DNA of 64,000 nt from an uncultured Porphyromonadaceae bacterium (GTDB lineage: Bacteria > Bacteroidota > Bacteroidia > Bacteroidales > Muribaculaceae), in contig CANOLV010000012.1 in NCBI GenBank assembly GCA_947567425.1, forward strand, positions 1 to 64,000. Direction: 5' to 3'. The translations under genes and the position numbers were made by a program. Shown in pieces: positions 26,925-38,234 of this stretch. Numbering within the stretch: the first letter of the stretch is position 1; every line of letters starts with the position of its first letter. The notes under the pieces are model-generated. The model made no database searches, was not told where the DNA came from, and saw only the letters and a program-made list of their open reading frames with translations.

Positions 26925-28706
26925 ATGAAACTCAATAAATTATCTTTATACGTGGCAGGTATGCTCTCCCTTGCGGGAGCATCCTGCACCGACTCCTACC
27001 TTGACAAGGAGGTCGACCTTACCCTGCAGCCCGACATGGTGTTCAGCGACTACGACATGACCCGTGGCGCCCTGGCCGCTCTCTACAATTATCTCCCCGA
27101 CGCGTTTGCCGGTTATAGCGACACACAGTTCCGTCTTAACGAGGACTGTATGACCGACAACTGTATCGACTACTGGGGTGTGGCCCGTTACCACTCTGTG
27201 ATGGACGACGCTTACGACTCGGATAACCATTGGTTCGCAAGCGACCTCTGGGGCAATTACCGCGGTATCCGCGCCTGCAACCAGTTCCTCGCTAATGCGA
27301 GGCCTTCTGTGATCGGTAATGCCGAGAAGGCGGGCGACGACAATAAGCTTTACGACCGTTGGATGGCGGAGGCCCGTTTTATGCGTGCCATCCTCCACTT
27401 CGAGATGATGACTTACTACGGCGGAATTCCTATCGTGGGCGATGAAGGTACAGAAGAGGACCGTCATCCTATCATCCTTTCTCCCGGTATGCCGATTCCC
27501 GAACGCGGAACGGCCGCTGAGAGCCTTGACTGGATAATCTCTGAGATGGATGCCATAAAGGATGCCCTGCCTTTCCGCTACGCTAACGAGGACGAGAACT
27601 GGGGTCGTGCTAACGGTGCCGCCGCTTATGCCCTGCGTGCCCGCGCATATCTCTACAAGGCTTCTCCCCTGAACAATCCGACGAACGACCAGAACCTCTG
27701 GAAAGAAGCCGCTAAGGCCGCTGAGGACTTCATGGAGAAGAACAATGCTTCAAAGAACCCCTATCGTCTGACCGATAACGGCGACGTCAACTCAAACTAC
27801 TACGACGTATTCACTACCAACCCGGTGCGCTCCAACGAGTACATACTCTCCCGTTCGGTGTTTAACACTCTTAACCTCGTGTATTTCAACGGTCCGTGCG
27901 GTTTCTCCGGAACAATATCCAACACCGGATATGCCAACCCGACCCAGAACCTCGTTGACGCATACGAGACCAAGAACGGTCTGCCTATCGACCAGGATCC
28001 TACTTACGACGATCAGAATCCGTTCGTTAACCGCGACCCGCGCCTTGACCAGACCATTTTCTACCACGGTATGAAGTGGGGTATGGGCGACGAGGAACGT
28101 CCGCTCGACATGAACAACGATGAGACCCGCGTAGGTATCGACTATGCCCGCGGTAACGGTGGTACATGTACAGGCTATTACCTGAAGAAGTACGTCCACA
28201 ATATCCGTTTCGACGGTACTTCAGGCAACCAGCAGGTGGCTTGCCCGATATTCCGTTATGCCGAGATCCTTCTCAACGCCGCCGAGGCTTACGCTGAAGC
28301 CAGCGAATTAACTAAGGCCCTCGGATATGTCAACCAGGTACGTGACCGCGTAGGCATGCCCGGACTTAAGGCTTCTCTTTCGAAGGAGGCTTTGATCGAG
28401 CGTATACACAATGAACGCCGTATCGAGCTTTGCTTCGAGGATCACCGTTGGGCCGACTGCCGTCGTTGGAAGCTGTTCGAAGGACAGACTGCCGCTTCTG
28501 AGGTCAATCTTCCCCGCTACAAGCAGATCTACAACCTCTATGGAGTCGCCATCCGCGAAGGTTCAGGCAAGACGTTCAACTACGGTCTGTCTGAAAAATA
28601 TTCTCGCCAGACATTCAACTCGCCTAAGAACTATCGTTTCCCGATTCCTTACAGCGAAGTACAGCGTATACCTAACATGGTTCAGAACCCCGGTTGGGAA
28701 CGTTAA
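26925..28706 (+). CDS. SusD/RagB glycan-binding lipoprotein 2
   Basis: A 593-residue SusD family lipoprotein paired with SusC 2. An ATG at 26907 is in frame, but ATG 26925 starts a standard signal (KLNKLSLYVAGMLSLAGASC) and is preferred. The RACNQFL helix, AEARFMRAILHFEMMTYYGGIPIV, IFRYAEILLNAAEAYAEA, and RRIELCFEDHRWADCRRW blocks and the terminal PIPYSEVQRIPNMVQNPGW are the family signature in the normal order. It differs clearly from SusD 1 in sequence, so the two pairs probably have different ligands. The two later genes lie downstream of a palindromic intergenic repeat. Confidence 0.95.
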   Translation: MKLNKLSLYVAGMLSLAGASCTDSYLDKEVDLTLQPDMVFSDYDMTRGALAALYNYLPDAFAGYSDTQFRLNEDCMTDNCIDYWGVARYHSVMDDAYDSDNHWFASDLWGNYRGIRACNQFLANARPSVIGNAEKAGDDNKLYDRWMAEARFMRAILHFEMMTYYGGIPIVGDEGTEEDRHPIILSPGMPIPERGTAAESLDWIISEMDAIKDALPFRYANEDENWGRANGAAAYALRARAYLYKASPLNNPTNDQNLWKEAAKAAEDFMEKNNASKNPYRLTDNGDVNSNYYDVFTTNPVRSNEYILSRSVFNTLNLVYFNGPCGFSGTISNTGYANPTQNLVDAYETKNGLPIDQDPTYDDQNPFVNRDPRLDQTIFYHGMKWGMGDEERPLDMNNDETRVGIDYARGNGGTCTGYYLKKYVHNIRFDGTSGNQQVACPIFRYAEILLNAAEAYAEASELTKALGYVNQVRDRVGMPGLKASLSKEALIERIHNERRIELCFEDHRWADCRRWKLFEGQTAASEVNLPRYKQIYNLYGVAIREGSGKTFNYGLSEKYSRQTFNSPKNYRFPIPYSEVQRIPNMVQNPGWER

Positions 28707-28749
28707 CGCTCTTAATTAATTAATAGTTGTTCAAATAAGGCTGTCGTAG

Positions 28750-28772
28750 GGACGCACCCTGACGGTGCGTCC
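28750..28772. repeat. REP-like palindrome in the SusD 2 - lipoprotein gap
   Basis: GGACGCACC (28750-28758) and GGTGCGTCC (28764-28772) form a perfect 9-bp stem with a 5-nt loop, preceded by GTAG. There is no T-run, so it is a poor terminator. From memory, GTAGGGACGCACC-type palindromes recur between Bacteroidales genes; only this copy was noticed here. Confidence 0.5.
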
Positions 28773-28816
28773 ATGCGGCGAATCTTAAGAATAAACATAA
28801 CAATTTGATTTATCCA

Positions 28817-29293
28817 ATGAAAGCTAAAATATTACTTCTAAGCGCTCTGGCCGCTGTGGGTATGATGTTCACCGCGTGCGACGACGATGACGACAAGGGC
28901 AACTTCGACGGTCAGGATGCCGCAATCACCAAGGTTGAGGTCATAAAGACCCCGGCTGTCGATGCCACCGAAACCACTGAGGCCGTACCTGCTTCGCTTA
29001 TTCTCAAGGCTCAGTATAAGATGGCCGGCGACGCTGTATGCTCCGGTGCCGGATTCTGCTATTCGACCACCTCGGAGACACCGACCATCTATGACAATGC
29101 CATACGCTCGACCGACATCGACGGCTCGTCATTCTCTGTGGATGCCGAAGAGATCAACGACGACGAACAGTACTTCGTCCGCGCATACGTCAATGTCTAT
29201 AAGGGTGGAATCGTGTACTCGGACACTGTAGTACTTAACGAAAAGGCTCCGGAACCTGAAACTCCGGAGACCCCCGAAACCCCGACTGAATAA
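28817..29293 (+). CDS. Small acidic surface lipoprotein, Fn3-like
   Basis: A 158-residue lipoprotein whose signal ends MMFTAC followed by an acidic run (DDDDDK), a pattern common on Bacteroidetes surface-exposed lipoproteins. ATG 28817 is chosen over an upstream in-frame TTG (28805). The body (about 35-140) looks like one fibronectin-III/Ig-type sandwich: GAGFCYST...P and DDEQYFVRAYVNV resemble the N-terminal domain of the GH43 protein encoded next. The tail is a PETPET-type Pro/Glu repeat. It sits at the SusE position after SusCD and may help bind glycan at the surface. No enzyme motif is seen and its function is not established. Confidence 0.75.
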   Translation: MKAKILLLSALAAVGMMFTACDDDDDKGNFDGQDAAITKVEVIKTPAVDATETTEAVPASLILKAQYKMAGDAVCSGAGFCYSTTSETPTIYDNAIRSTDIDGSSFSVDAEEINDDEQYFVRAYVNVYKGGIVYSDTVVLNEKAPEPETPETPETPTE

Positions 29294-29307
29294 TACTCTG
29301 CATATTC

Positions 29308-29348
29308 GCGCCGGGCGTATGGATAATCCGTGTGCCCGGTGCTGTTTT
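29308..29348 (+). terminator. Intrinsic terminator after the small lipoprotein gene
   Basis: Arms 29308-29316 and 29334-29342 form a 9-bp GC-rich stem with one G-U pair, followed by TGTTTTT. It could end the SusCD transcript or attenuate read-through into the GH43 gene. Confidence 0.7.
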
Positions 29349-29371
29349 TCTATTTAATCTCATATCACGAA

Positions 29372-31285
29372 ATGAAACGATTCAAACACATACTTTTATC
29401 AATCGTATCGCTCAGCGTTCTTGCGTTGACCCCCGCTTGTGGAGATAATGGCGGTGGCGGCGAAGAGGGCGATAAAGGCCTGGTGTCGGTCGGCACTCCT
29501 GTCGCCGAGGCGTTAGGCACTTCTACAGCTACTTTGAAAAGCTCAGTGACCATTTCCGGCAATCCTAAATATGACCGCATCGGTTTCTGCTATGCCACCG
29601 CGCCGGCTCCCGCTGTCGGAGCGGCCATGTCGGTCAATGCTGCAGTCAATGCCGGATATGCCGTGGCCGATCTGACAGGTCTTGAACCCGCCACGACATA
29701 CTATGCACGGGCTTTTGTTACAGGGACTTCAGAAGGAATTATATACTCTTCGGAGTATCAGTTTACTACAGGGCAGATCACCGTCGACGAACAGCTTGCC
29801 AACTATGAGGCGCCGGCTTATCCTGACGACTACCGCACTTTGGCCGATTGGTCGAAGCGCGACCAGTGGAATCTCGCCAACGTACATGACCCGTCGGTGG
29901 TAAAGGCCGACGACGGCTACTATTATATGTATCAGACCGACGCTTCGTTCGGCAATGCCCACACTGCCGGCGGCCACTTCCACGGACGTCGTTCAAAGGA
30001 TCTCGTCAATTGGGAGTATCTCGGAGGCACCATGCCGCAGCTCCCGGGATGGGTCATCCCCAAACTCAATGAGATCCGCGGTGCCATGGGGCTTGACGCT
30101 GTCAATCCGGCAGTGGCCGATTTCGGCTATTGGGCTCCCGTGGTGCGCAAGGTGCGCTCCGGACTCTACCGCATGTATTACTCGATCGTTGTCCCCGGCA
30201 CTTTAAACGGGGCTAACACATGGGGCGAGCGTGCTTTTATCGGACTTATGGAGAACTCCGATCCTGCCAATAACTCAGGTTGGGTCGACAAAGGCTACGT
30301 CATAACGAATGCCTCCGACCGGGGTCTGAATTTCAATGTCAGACCTGACGATTGGGGCAACTGCTACTACAGGTTCAATGCCATCGACCCGAGCTACGTC
30401 ATTACCCCTGCCGGCGAGCACTGGCTCATCTACGGATCTTGGCACAGCGGCATAGCCGCCGTGAAGCTGGACGCGGAGACCGGTATGCCCGACATCAACG
30501 TAGCTCCTTGGGGCACGGAGGCTGACATCGAGCCTTACGGCAAACTTATATACACTCGCGGACTCGGCAATCGCTGGCAAGGCTCGGAGGGCCCGGAGGT
30601 GGTTTACCGCAATGGGTATTATTACCTTTTCCTCGCTTACGATGGACTTGACGTGCCGTATAACACGCGTGTGCTCCGTTCCGTAAATGTCGATGGTCCT
30701 TATGAGGACATGTATGGCACACGCGGCGACATGGGAGGCGACGCTTATCCCATCGTGACGCATCCTTATAAATTCGCCGGCAGCCACGGCTGGGTGGGCA
30801 TATCGCACTGCGCCGTATTTGACGACGGGCAGGACAACTGGTACTATGCTTCGCAGGGCCGTCTGCCGAACATAGCCGGCGACAATTGGGCTCCTAACGC
30901 GAATATGCTCGGCCATGTCCGTGCTATCCGTTGGACAAAGGAGGGATGGCCGCTCGCCATGCCTGAGCGTTACGGAGCGGTTCCGCAGGTGCCCATTACC
31001 GAGGAGGAGATAGCCGGGGTGTGGGAACACATCGACTTAAGCTATAAGTATGGCGAACAGCGCTCTTCCACGTCAATGACGCTTGCCGCCGACCATTCGA
31101 TCACCTCCGGTCCGTGGAAGGGAGCCAAGTGGAGTTACGACGCCGAAAGCCAGATCCTGACTGCAAACGGAGTCGAACTTTACTTGATGCGCGAGTGCGA
31201 TTGGGAGCGTAATCCACGCACGCATACTATAGTCTATGCCGGTCTCGGCAACCGAAAGACTTATTGGGGAAAGAAATCCAAATAG
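29372..31285 (+). CDS. GH43 arabinan-active lipoprotein with N-terminal Fn3-like domain
   Basis: A 637-residue lipoprotein. ATG 29372 is preferred over an in-frame ATG at 29330 that lies inside the preceding terminator; the signal ends LALTPAC (Cys23). An Fn3-like domain (about 37-135, DRIGFCYATAPAP, YYARAFVTG) resembles the small lipoprotein just upstream. The GH43 propeller follows with catalytic candidates Asp173 (LANVHDPSVV), Asp339 (NAIDPSYV) and Glu409 (GSEGPEVV). A C-terminal beta domain (about 540-637, GVWEHIDLSYKYGEQ, ending NRKTYWGKK) is like that of the other GH43 here. It probably performs the first surface cut of arabinan, feeding the two SusCD pairs. Endo versus exo action cannot be decided. 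Confidence 0.87.
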   Translation: MKRFKHILLSIVSLSVLALTPACGDNGGGGEEGDKGLVSVGTPVAEALGTSTATLKSSVTISGNPKYDRIGFCYATAPAPAVGAAMSVNAAVNAGYAVADLTGLEPATTYYARAFVTGTSEGIIYSSEYQFTTGQITVDEQLANYEAPAYPDDYRTLADWSKRDQWNLANVHDPSVVKADDGYYYMYQTDASFGNAHTAGGHFHGRRSKDLVNWEYLGGTMPQLPGWVIPKLNEIRGAMGLDAVNPAVADFGYWAPVVRKVRSGLYRMYYSIVVPGTLNGANTWGERAFIGLMENSDPANNSGWVDKGYVITNASDRGLNFNVRPDDWGNCYYRFNAIDPSYVITPAGEHWLIYGSWHSGIAAVKLDAETGMPDINVAPWGTEADIEPYGKLIYTRGLGNRWQGSEGPEVVYRNGYYYLFLAYDGLDVPYNTRVLRSVNVDGPYEDMYGTRGDMGGDAYPIVTHPYKFAGSHGWVGISHCAVFDDGQDNWYYASQGRLPNIAGDNWAPNANMLGHVRAIRWTKEGWPLAMPERYGAVPQVPITEEEIAGVWEHIDLSYKYGEQRSSTSMTLAADHSITSGPWKGAKWSYDAESQILTANGVELYLMRECDWERNPRTHTIVYAGLGNRKTYWGKKSK

Positions 31286-31365
31286 GTATTTATATATGAA
31301 ATGCTTCAACTTAAAGGTAGGAATTATATCTCCACTTTAATAATCGTTTCGATAACAAAAAGAGA

Positions 31366-31393
31366 GCGTCGGCCTGTGAAGGTCGGCGCTTTT
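31366..31393. terminator. Terminator hairpin between GH43 and metY
   Basis: Arms 31366-31375 and 31380-31389 pair with G-U wobbles around GTCGGCC/GGTCGGC and are followed by CTTTTG. It closes the PUL transcript and faces the converging metY gene. Confidence 0.6.
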
Positions 31394-31443
31394 GCATATA
31401 TGGGAGTAGGTGACAGATTTCCGCGGTGTATTTCTGCCGTGCG

Positions 31444-32736
31444 TCAGACTTTGTCGAGGGCCTGCGACAGATCGGCTATAAGGTCGTCGACATGTTCGGT
31501 GCCGATGGAGAGCCGCACGGTGCCGGGGTAGATGTGCTGTTCGATCTGCTGTTCGGGTGTCAGCTGCGAGTGGGTGGTCGTGGCCGGGTGTATCACCAGG
31601 CTCTTTACGTCGGCCACATTGGCCAGCAGAGAGAATATCTCCAGCGAATCGATAAACCGGTGTGCCTCGTCGATGCCGCCGTCGATCTCGAACGTGAATA
31701 TCGAGCCGCCTCCGTTCGGAAAGTACTCATTGTAGAGCGCATGGTCGGGATGGTCCTGGAGCGACGGGTGGTTCACTTTCCTGACTTTCGGATGGCGGTT
31801 GAGAAAGTCGACCACTTTGGCGGCATTGTAGCTGTGGCGCTCCACGCGGAGCGAGAGCGTCTCCAGCCCCTGCAGCAGCAGAAATGCATTGAACGGACTT
31901 ATGGCAGCCCCGGTGTCGCGCAGAAGCACGCATCTGACTCTCGTCACAAACGTCGACTCAGGAGCCAAGTCGGTAAATACCAGTCCGTGGTAGTTGGGAT
32001 CCGGTTCCGTAAGCTGAGGGAACTTTCCTGACTTCTTCCAGTCAAATCTGCCTGAATCCACGATCACTCCTCCCAGCGATGTACCGTGACCGCCTATGAA
32101 TTTGGTGGCGCTGTGCACCACTATGTCGGCTCCATGTTCGATCGGCCGGATCAGATAGGGGGTGCCGAATGTGTTGTCGATGATCAGCGGCAGTCCGTGG
32201 CGGTGCGCCACCTCTGCGATCGCCTCGATATTCGTCACGCTGCAGTTGGGATTGCCGAGTGTCTCTACAAAGAGGGCTTTCGTCTGCGGGAGTATGGCGT
32301 TTTCGAAGTTGGCCGGATCCGACGGTTCCACGAATGTAGTTTTGATCCCGTACACGGGAAGTGTGTTGTCGAGGAGGTTGTATGAACCTCCATAGATATT
32401 GTTGGCGGCCACTATGTGGTCGCCTGCAGATGTGATATTCAACAATGCGTATGTCACCGCCGCGGCTCCGCTCGCTACTGCCAGCGCGGCGCTGCCGCCT
32501 TCGAGCGCGGCTATACGTTTTTCCAATACCGCCTGCGTGCTGTTGGTCAGGCGTCCATAGATATTACCTTCCTCTTTGAGGTCAAACCTGTCGGCCGCCT
32601 GCCGGCAACTGCCGAACACGTACGACGTGGTCTGGTAGATGGGCACGGCTCGGGCATCTGTGGCCGGATCCGGTGTCTCCTGTCCTACGTGTAGCTGAAG
32701 GGTCTCAAAGTGAAGTTTAGAGCGATCGATAGGCAT
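31444..32736 (-). CDS. metY: O-acetylhomoserine sulfhydrylase (MetY-type)
   Basis: A 430-residue PLP enzyme of the Cys/Met metabolism family that joins sulfide to O-acetylhomoserine to give homocysteine in cytoplasmic methionine synthesis. The PLP lysine is Lys212 in [11 protein letters not shown]. The N terminus [27 protein letters not shown] and the [22 protein letters not shown] segment are typical of MetY and distinguish it from the shorter cystathionine synthases and lyases (about 380-400 residues). It diverges from an Lrp-family regulator with promoter-like elements for both genes between them, so that regulator is its likely controller. Substrate assignment within the family is probable, not certain. 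Confidence 0.9.
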   Translation of the reverse strand: MPIDRSKLHFETLQLHVGQETPDPATDARAVPIYQTTSYVFGSCRQAADRFDLKEEGNIYGRLTNSTQAVLEKRIAALEGGSAALAVASGAAAVTYALLNITSAGDHIVAANNIYGGSYNLLDNTLPVYGIKTTFVEPSDPANFENAILPQTKALFVETLGNPNCSVTNIEAIAEVAHRHGLPLIIDNTFGTPYLIRPIEHGADIVVHSATKFIGGHGTSLGGVIVDSGRFDWKKSGKFPQLTEPDPNYHGLVFTDLAPESTFVTRVRCVLLRDTGAAISPFNAFLLLQGLETLSLRVERHSYNAAKVVDFLNRHPKVRKVNHPSLQDHPDHALYNEYFPNGGGSIFTFEIDGGIDEAHRFIDSLEIFSLLANVADVKSLVIHPATTTHSQLTPEQQIEQHIYPGTVRLSIGTEHVDDLIADLSQALDKV

Positions 32737-32788
32737 GCCAAAAAAATATTTTATAGATTGTAGTTATTATGAAATGTAAGAGACTCTG

Positions 32789-32819
32789 CAAAGTTACGGT
32801 AATATGTTTATTTTGTCAA
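32789..32819 (-). promoter_or_regulatory. Promoter of metY
   Basis: On the minus strand TAACTTTG (32796-32789) matches the Bacteroidetes -7 box TAnnTTTG, with TTG (32819-32817) 20 bp upstream at the -33 position. It is back to back with the lrp promoter. Confidence 0.6.
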
Positions 32820-32826
32820 TAAAATA

Positions 32827-32916
32827 TTGTTATAACAGAATATTATTCTATATTTGCAGTCATATACGGAAATAATGTGCTGTTGGCACATTCGGTGGAA
32901 CATTATAACAGAATAT
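32827..32916 (+). promoter_or_regulatory. Promoter of the Lrp gene with a repeated operator-like element
   Basis: TTG at 32827-32829 and TATATTTG at 32849-32856 (19-bp gap) form a good -33/-7 pair. The 14-mer TTATAACAGAATAT lies between them at 32830-32843 and again at 32903-32916, directly in front of the chosen ATG at 32917. Two identical copies 73 bp apart suggest binding by the Lrp protein itself. Confidence 0.6.
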
Positions 32917-33384
32917 ATGACTACAGAACAGCTCGATGAGATTGACATAGCCATACTCCGTGAGTTGCAGGAGGATGCACGCCTGACCACCCGTCAGCTC
33001 GCCGCAAGGGTCCATCGTTCGCCGACGCCGGTGTTTGAGCGCCTGCGCCGTCTGGAGTCGCACGGCTACATACGCCGCTATGTTGCGCTTCTCGATGCCG
33101 ACAAGCTCGGCAGGGGCTTCGTGGTGTTCTGTCAGGTAAAGCTCCGGCACATCAACCGTGAGATAGCGCGTGACTTTGTCGAATGGATCCAGTCAATACC
33201 GGAGGTGACCGAATGCTACAATGTCAGCGGTTCCTTCGACTTTTTGCTCAAGGTATATGCCAGATCCATGCGCGAATATCAGGAATTCGTGCTCAACAAA
33301 CTCGGTGCCTTCGAGTCGCTCGGTTCCATAGAGTCGTCGTTTGTAATGCTCGAAGCCAAGAACAACCCCGCCATCCCCTTATAG
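32917..33384 (+). CDS. Lrp/AsnC-family transcriptional regulator
   Basis: A 155-residue Lrp/AsnC regulator. The frame opens at ATG 32854, but that codon overlaps the -7 box at 32849-32856; ATG 32917 begins MTTEQLDEIDIAILRELQ, the canonical family N terminus, and is preferred. The HTH covers about residues 5-55 (TTRQLAARVHRSPTPVFERLRRLE), followed by the RAM effector domain (about 70-150, GSFDFLLKVYARSM). Family members form octamers and respond to amino acids. The divergent metY and the repeated 14-mer in the shared intergenic region suggest control of methionine or cysteine supply and of itself. Confidence 0.9.
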   Translation: MTTEQLDEIDIAILRELQEDARLTTRQLAARVHRSPTPVFERLRRLESHGYIRRYVALLDADKLGRGFVVFCQVKLRHINREIARDFVEWIQSIPEVTECYNVSGSFDFLLKVYARSMREYQEFVLNKLGAFESLGSIESSFVMLEAKNNPAIPL

Positions 33385-33407
33385 ATTATCAACGGATCTT
33401 GGATAAA

Positions 33408-33442
33408 AAAAGCGACATAGGAGGCCGAGGCCTCCTATGTCG
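33408..33442 (-). terminator. Intrinsic terminator of the GH2 beta-galactosidase gene
   Basis: Arms 33413-33426 and 33429-33442 are perfectly complementary over 14 bp around CATAGGAGGCC. On the minus strand the stem runs into CTTTTTTT, the expected U-run. It separates the converging lrp and GH2 genes. Confidence 0.85.
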
Positions 33443-33466
33443 TTAAGTATAGTGTTGTTTACTGGC

Positions 33467-36562
<3,096 letters not shown>

Positions 36563-36601
36563 TTATAAATAATGATAATGATTATTTGGATTAATTATTC
36601 G

Positions 36602-36632
36602 CAAATATACTCATAATTCACGAGTCGGCCAA
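36602..36632 (-). promoter_or_regulatory. Promoter of the GH2 beta-galactosidase gene
   Basis: On the minus strand TATATTTG (36609-36602) is a consensus -7 box with TTG (36632-36630) 20 bp upstream. The -33 element lies inside the left arm of the palindrome at 36624-36645. Confidence 0.6.
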
Positions 36633-36645
36633 AAGCTTGGCCGAC
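36624..36645. terminator. GC-rich palindrome behind ssb, overlapping the GH2 promoter
   Basis: GTCGGCCAA (36624-36632) and TTGGCCGAC (36637-36645) form a perfect 9-bp stem with a 4-nt loop. Its place behind ssb suits transcription termination, but it lacks a T-run and covers the -33 of the GH2 gene, so it might instead be an operator. Confidence 0.4.
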
Positions 36646-36692
36646 TTATGAACTTATGAATTTATCAGGATGCTTGTGTGTGCGGATTTAGG

Positions 36693-37034
36693 CTATTGTC
36701 CGGCTGGACGCGACAGTATGTCGAAGCTGTCCACCAGGATTTCTGTCACGTTGCGCTTGATGGTGTTGCGGTCTTCCCACACACGTGTGCGCAGTTTTCC
36801 TTCGATATAGAGCTTGACACCTTTGCGTATGTACTTCTCGGCTGTTTCAGCCGCGCGGTCCCACATCACTATCCGGTGCCATTCGGTGCGTTCCGGTATC
36901 TGCGCTCCGGAGGCCGTGGTGTATGCGCGTTCGGTAGTGGCCAGGGAGAACGTGGCCACCGGACGCTGTTCGACATACCGGATTTCCGGATCCTGGCCGA
37001 CATTGCCGACGAGTATCACCTTGTTGACCGACAT
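36693..37034 (-). CDS. ssb: Short single-stranded DNA-binding protein
   Basis: A 113-residue OB-fold protein of the SSB family (MSVNKVILVGNVGQDPEIRY start, FSLATTERAY, EWHRIVMWDRAAETAEKYIRKG, KLYIEGKLRTRVWED). It binds single-stranded DNA in replication and repair. The usual C-terminal extension is missing: the chain stops soon after the OB fold at ILSRPAGQ, without the acidic DDDIPF-like tip that recruits partner proteins. Chromosomal SSBs are generally 140-180 residues, so this may be a secondary SSB. It lies 11 nt downstream of argD on the same strand and may share its transcript. Confidence 0.9.
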   Translation of the reverse strand: MSVNKVILVGNVGQDPEIRYVEQRPVATFSLATTERAYTTASGAQIPERTEWHRIVMWDRAAETAEKYIRKGVKLYIEGKLRTRVWEDRNTIKRNVTEILVDSFDILSRPAGQ

Positions 37035-37045
37035 ATCGATAGTGG

Positions 37046-38176
37046 TTATTGCTGGTTAAGTGCGTGTCTGAACCTGGTCAGGAATTCATCGGCTTCCTCC
37101 ATGGTCAGAGTGAGCGGGGGCAGCAGACGGATTATGTCGGTCGATGCCGCGCCTGTAAACACGTGCTCTTCGTATATGAGCTTGTTACGCAGCTCCTTCA
37201 CCGGATAGTCCATTTCGATGCCTATCATAAGTCCTAGGCCTCTCACCTCCTTTATGCCATCCATTTTTTTGAGGCTGTCGATAAGGTAGGCGCCCACTTT
37301 GGCCGCATTGTCGACCAGATGTTCACTCTCTATCACGTCGAGCACGGCTATGGCGGTGGCACATGCCAGGTGGTTGCCGCCGAACGTGGTGCCGAGCTGG
37401 CCGTATGAAGGGGTGAATTTCGGACTTATAAGCACGCCGCCCATCGGAAATCCTGTGGCGATACCTTTGGCCACGGTGATGATGTCGGGCTTTATGCCGG
37501 CATGCTGGTGGGCGAAGAAGCGGCCGGTGCGTCCGTAGCCCGACTGGATTTCGTCGAGTATAAGCACTGTCCCGGTGGCGTCGCACTCCTCGCGGAGCAC
37601 CCGCAGGAAGTCTGCCGTCGGAATCCGGATGCCTCCTACTCCCTGCACTCCTTCCACTATCACCGCGGCTACGTCGCCTTTGTGGATTTCGCGGCAAGCC
37701 GCGTCGATGTCGTTGAGGGGCAGGAAGGTCACGTTGCCGTTGGCATTGACCGGTGCGTTTATCTTGGGGTTGTCGGTAGCCTCTACAGCCGCCGAGGTAC
37801 GTCCGTGGAATGCCTTCTTGAAGGCTATGATCCGTTTGCGGCCGGTGTGGAACGATGCCAGCTTGATGGCGTTTTCATTGGCCTCGGCTCCGGAGTTGAT
37901 CAGGAAGAGCTGATAGTCGTCGTAGCCGCAGACTTTTCCAAGCCGTTCCGCAAATTTTACTTGAAGGTCGTTGATCACGGAGTTGGAGTAGAATATGAGT
38001 TTCTCGGCCTGCTCCTTTATGGCCTTTACCACAGTTGGGTGTGAATGTCCTACCGACACCACGGCGTGTCCGCCGTAAAGGTCGAGATATTCCTGGCCTT
38101 CGGAGTCATAGACCCTGCAGCCTCGTCCCTCCACTATGTCTATGTTGAATAGGGGATATACGTCAAATAGTTTCAT
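37046..38176 (-). CDS. argD: N-acetyl/N-succinylornithine aminotransferase
   Basis: A 376-residue class III PLP aminotransferase of arginine synthesis; it converts the N-acylglutamate semialdehyde to N-acylornithine with glutamate as amino donor. The Schiff-base lysine is Lys237 in ITVAKGIATGFPMGG; LILDEIQSGYGRTG carries the PLP-ring aspartate. The start MKLFDVYPLFNIDIVEGRGCRVYD is typical of ArgD. It follows argC on the same strand after a 58-nt gap. In Bacteroidetes the acyl group is known to be succinyl rather than acetyl at the carbamoyltransferase step, so the natural substrate may be the N-succinyl form. Confidence 0.94.
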   Translation of the reverse strand: MKLFDVYPLFNIDIVEGRGCRVYDSEGQEYLDLYGGHAVVSVGHSHPTVVKAIKEQAEKLIFYSNSVINDLQVKFAERLGKVCGYDDYQLFLINSGAEANENAIKLASFHTGRKRIIAFKKAFHGRTSAAVEATDNPKINAPVNANGNVTFLPLNDIDAACREIHKGDVAAVIVEGVQGVGGIRIPTADFLRVLREECDATGTVLILDEIQSGYGRTGRFFAHQHAGIKPDIITVAKGIATGFPMGGVLISPKFTPSYGQLGTTFGGNHLACATAIAVLDVIESEHLVDNAAKVGAYLIDSLKKMDGIKEVRGLGLMIGIEMDYPVKELRNKLIYEEHVFTGAASTDIIRLLPPLTLTMEEADEFLTRFRHALNQQ

Positions 38177-38234
38177 CTTTTTTCTGCTGAAAGTCTTTTT
38201 CTTCAGGGGGTCAACATCTGTTATCAGCCCCCGG

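Noticed and set aside
32854-32916. Upstream ATG for the Lrp gene
   Set aside because: The codon overlaps the -7 box of the promoter, and the conserved family N terminus begins at 32917.
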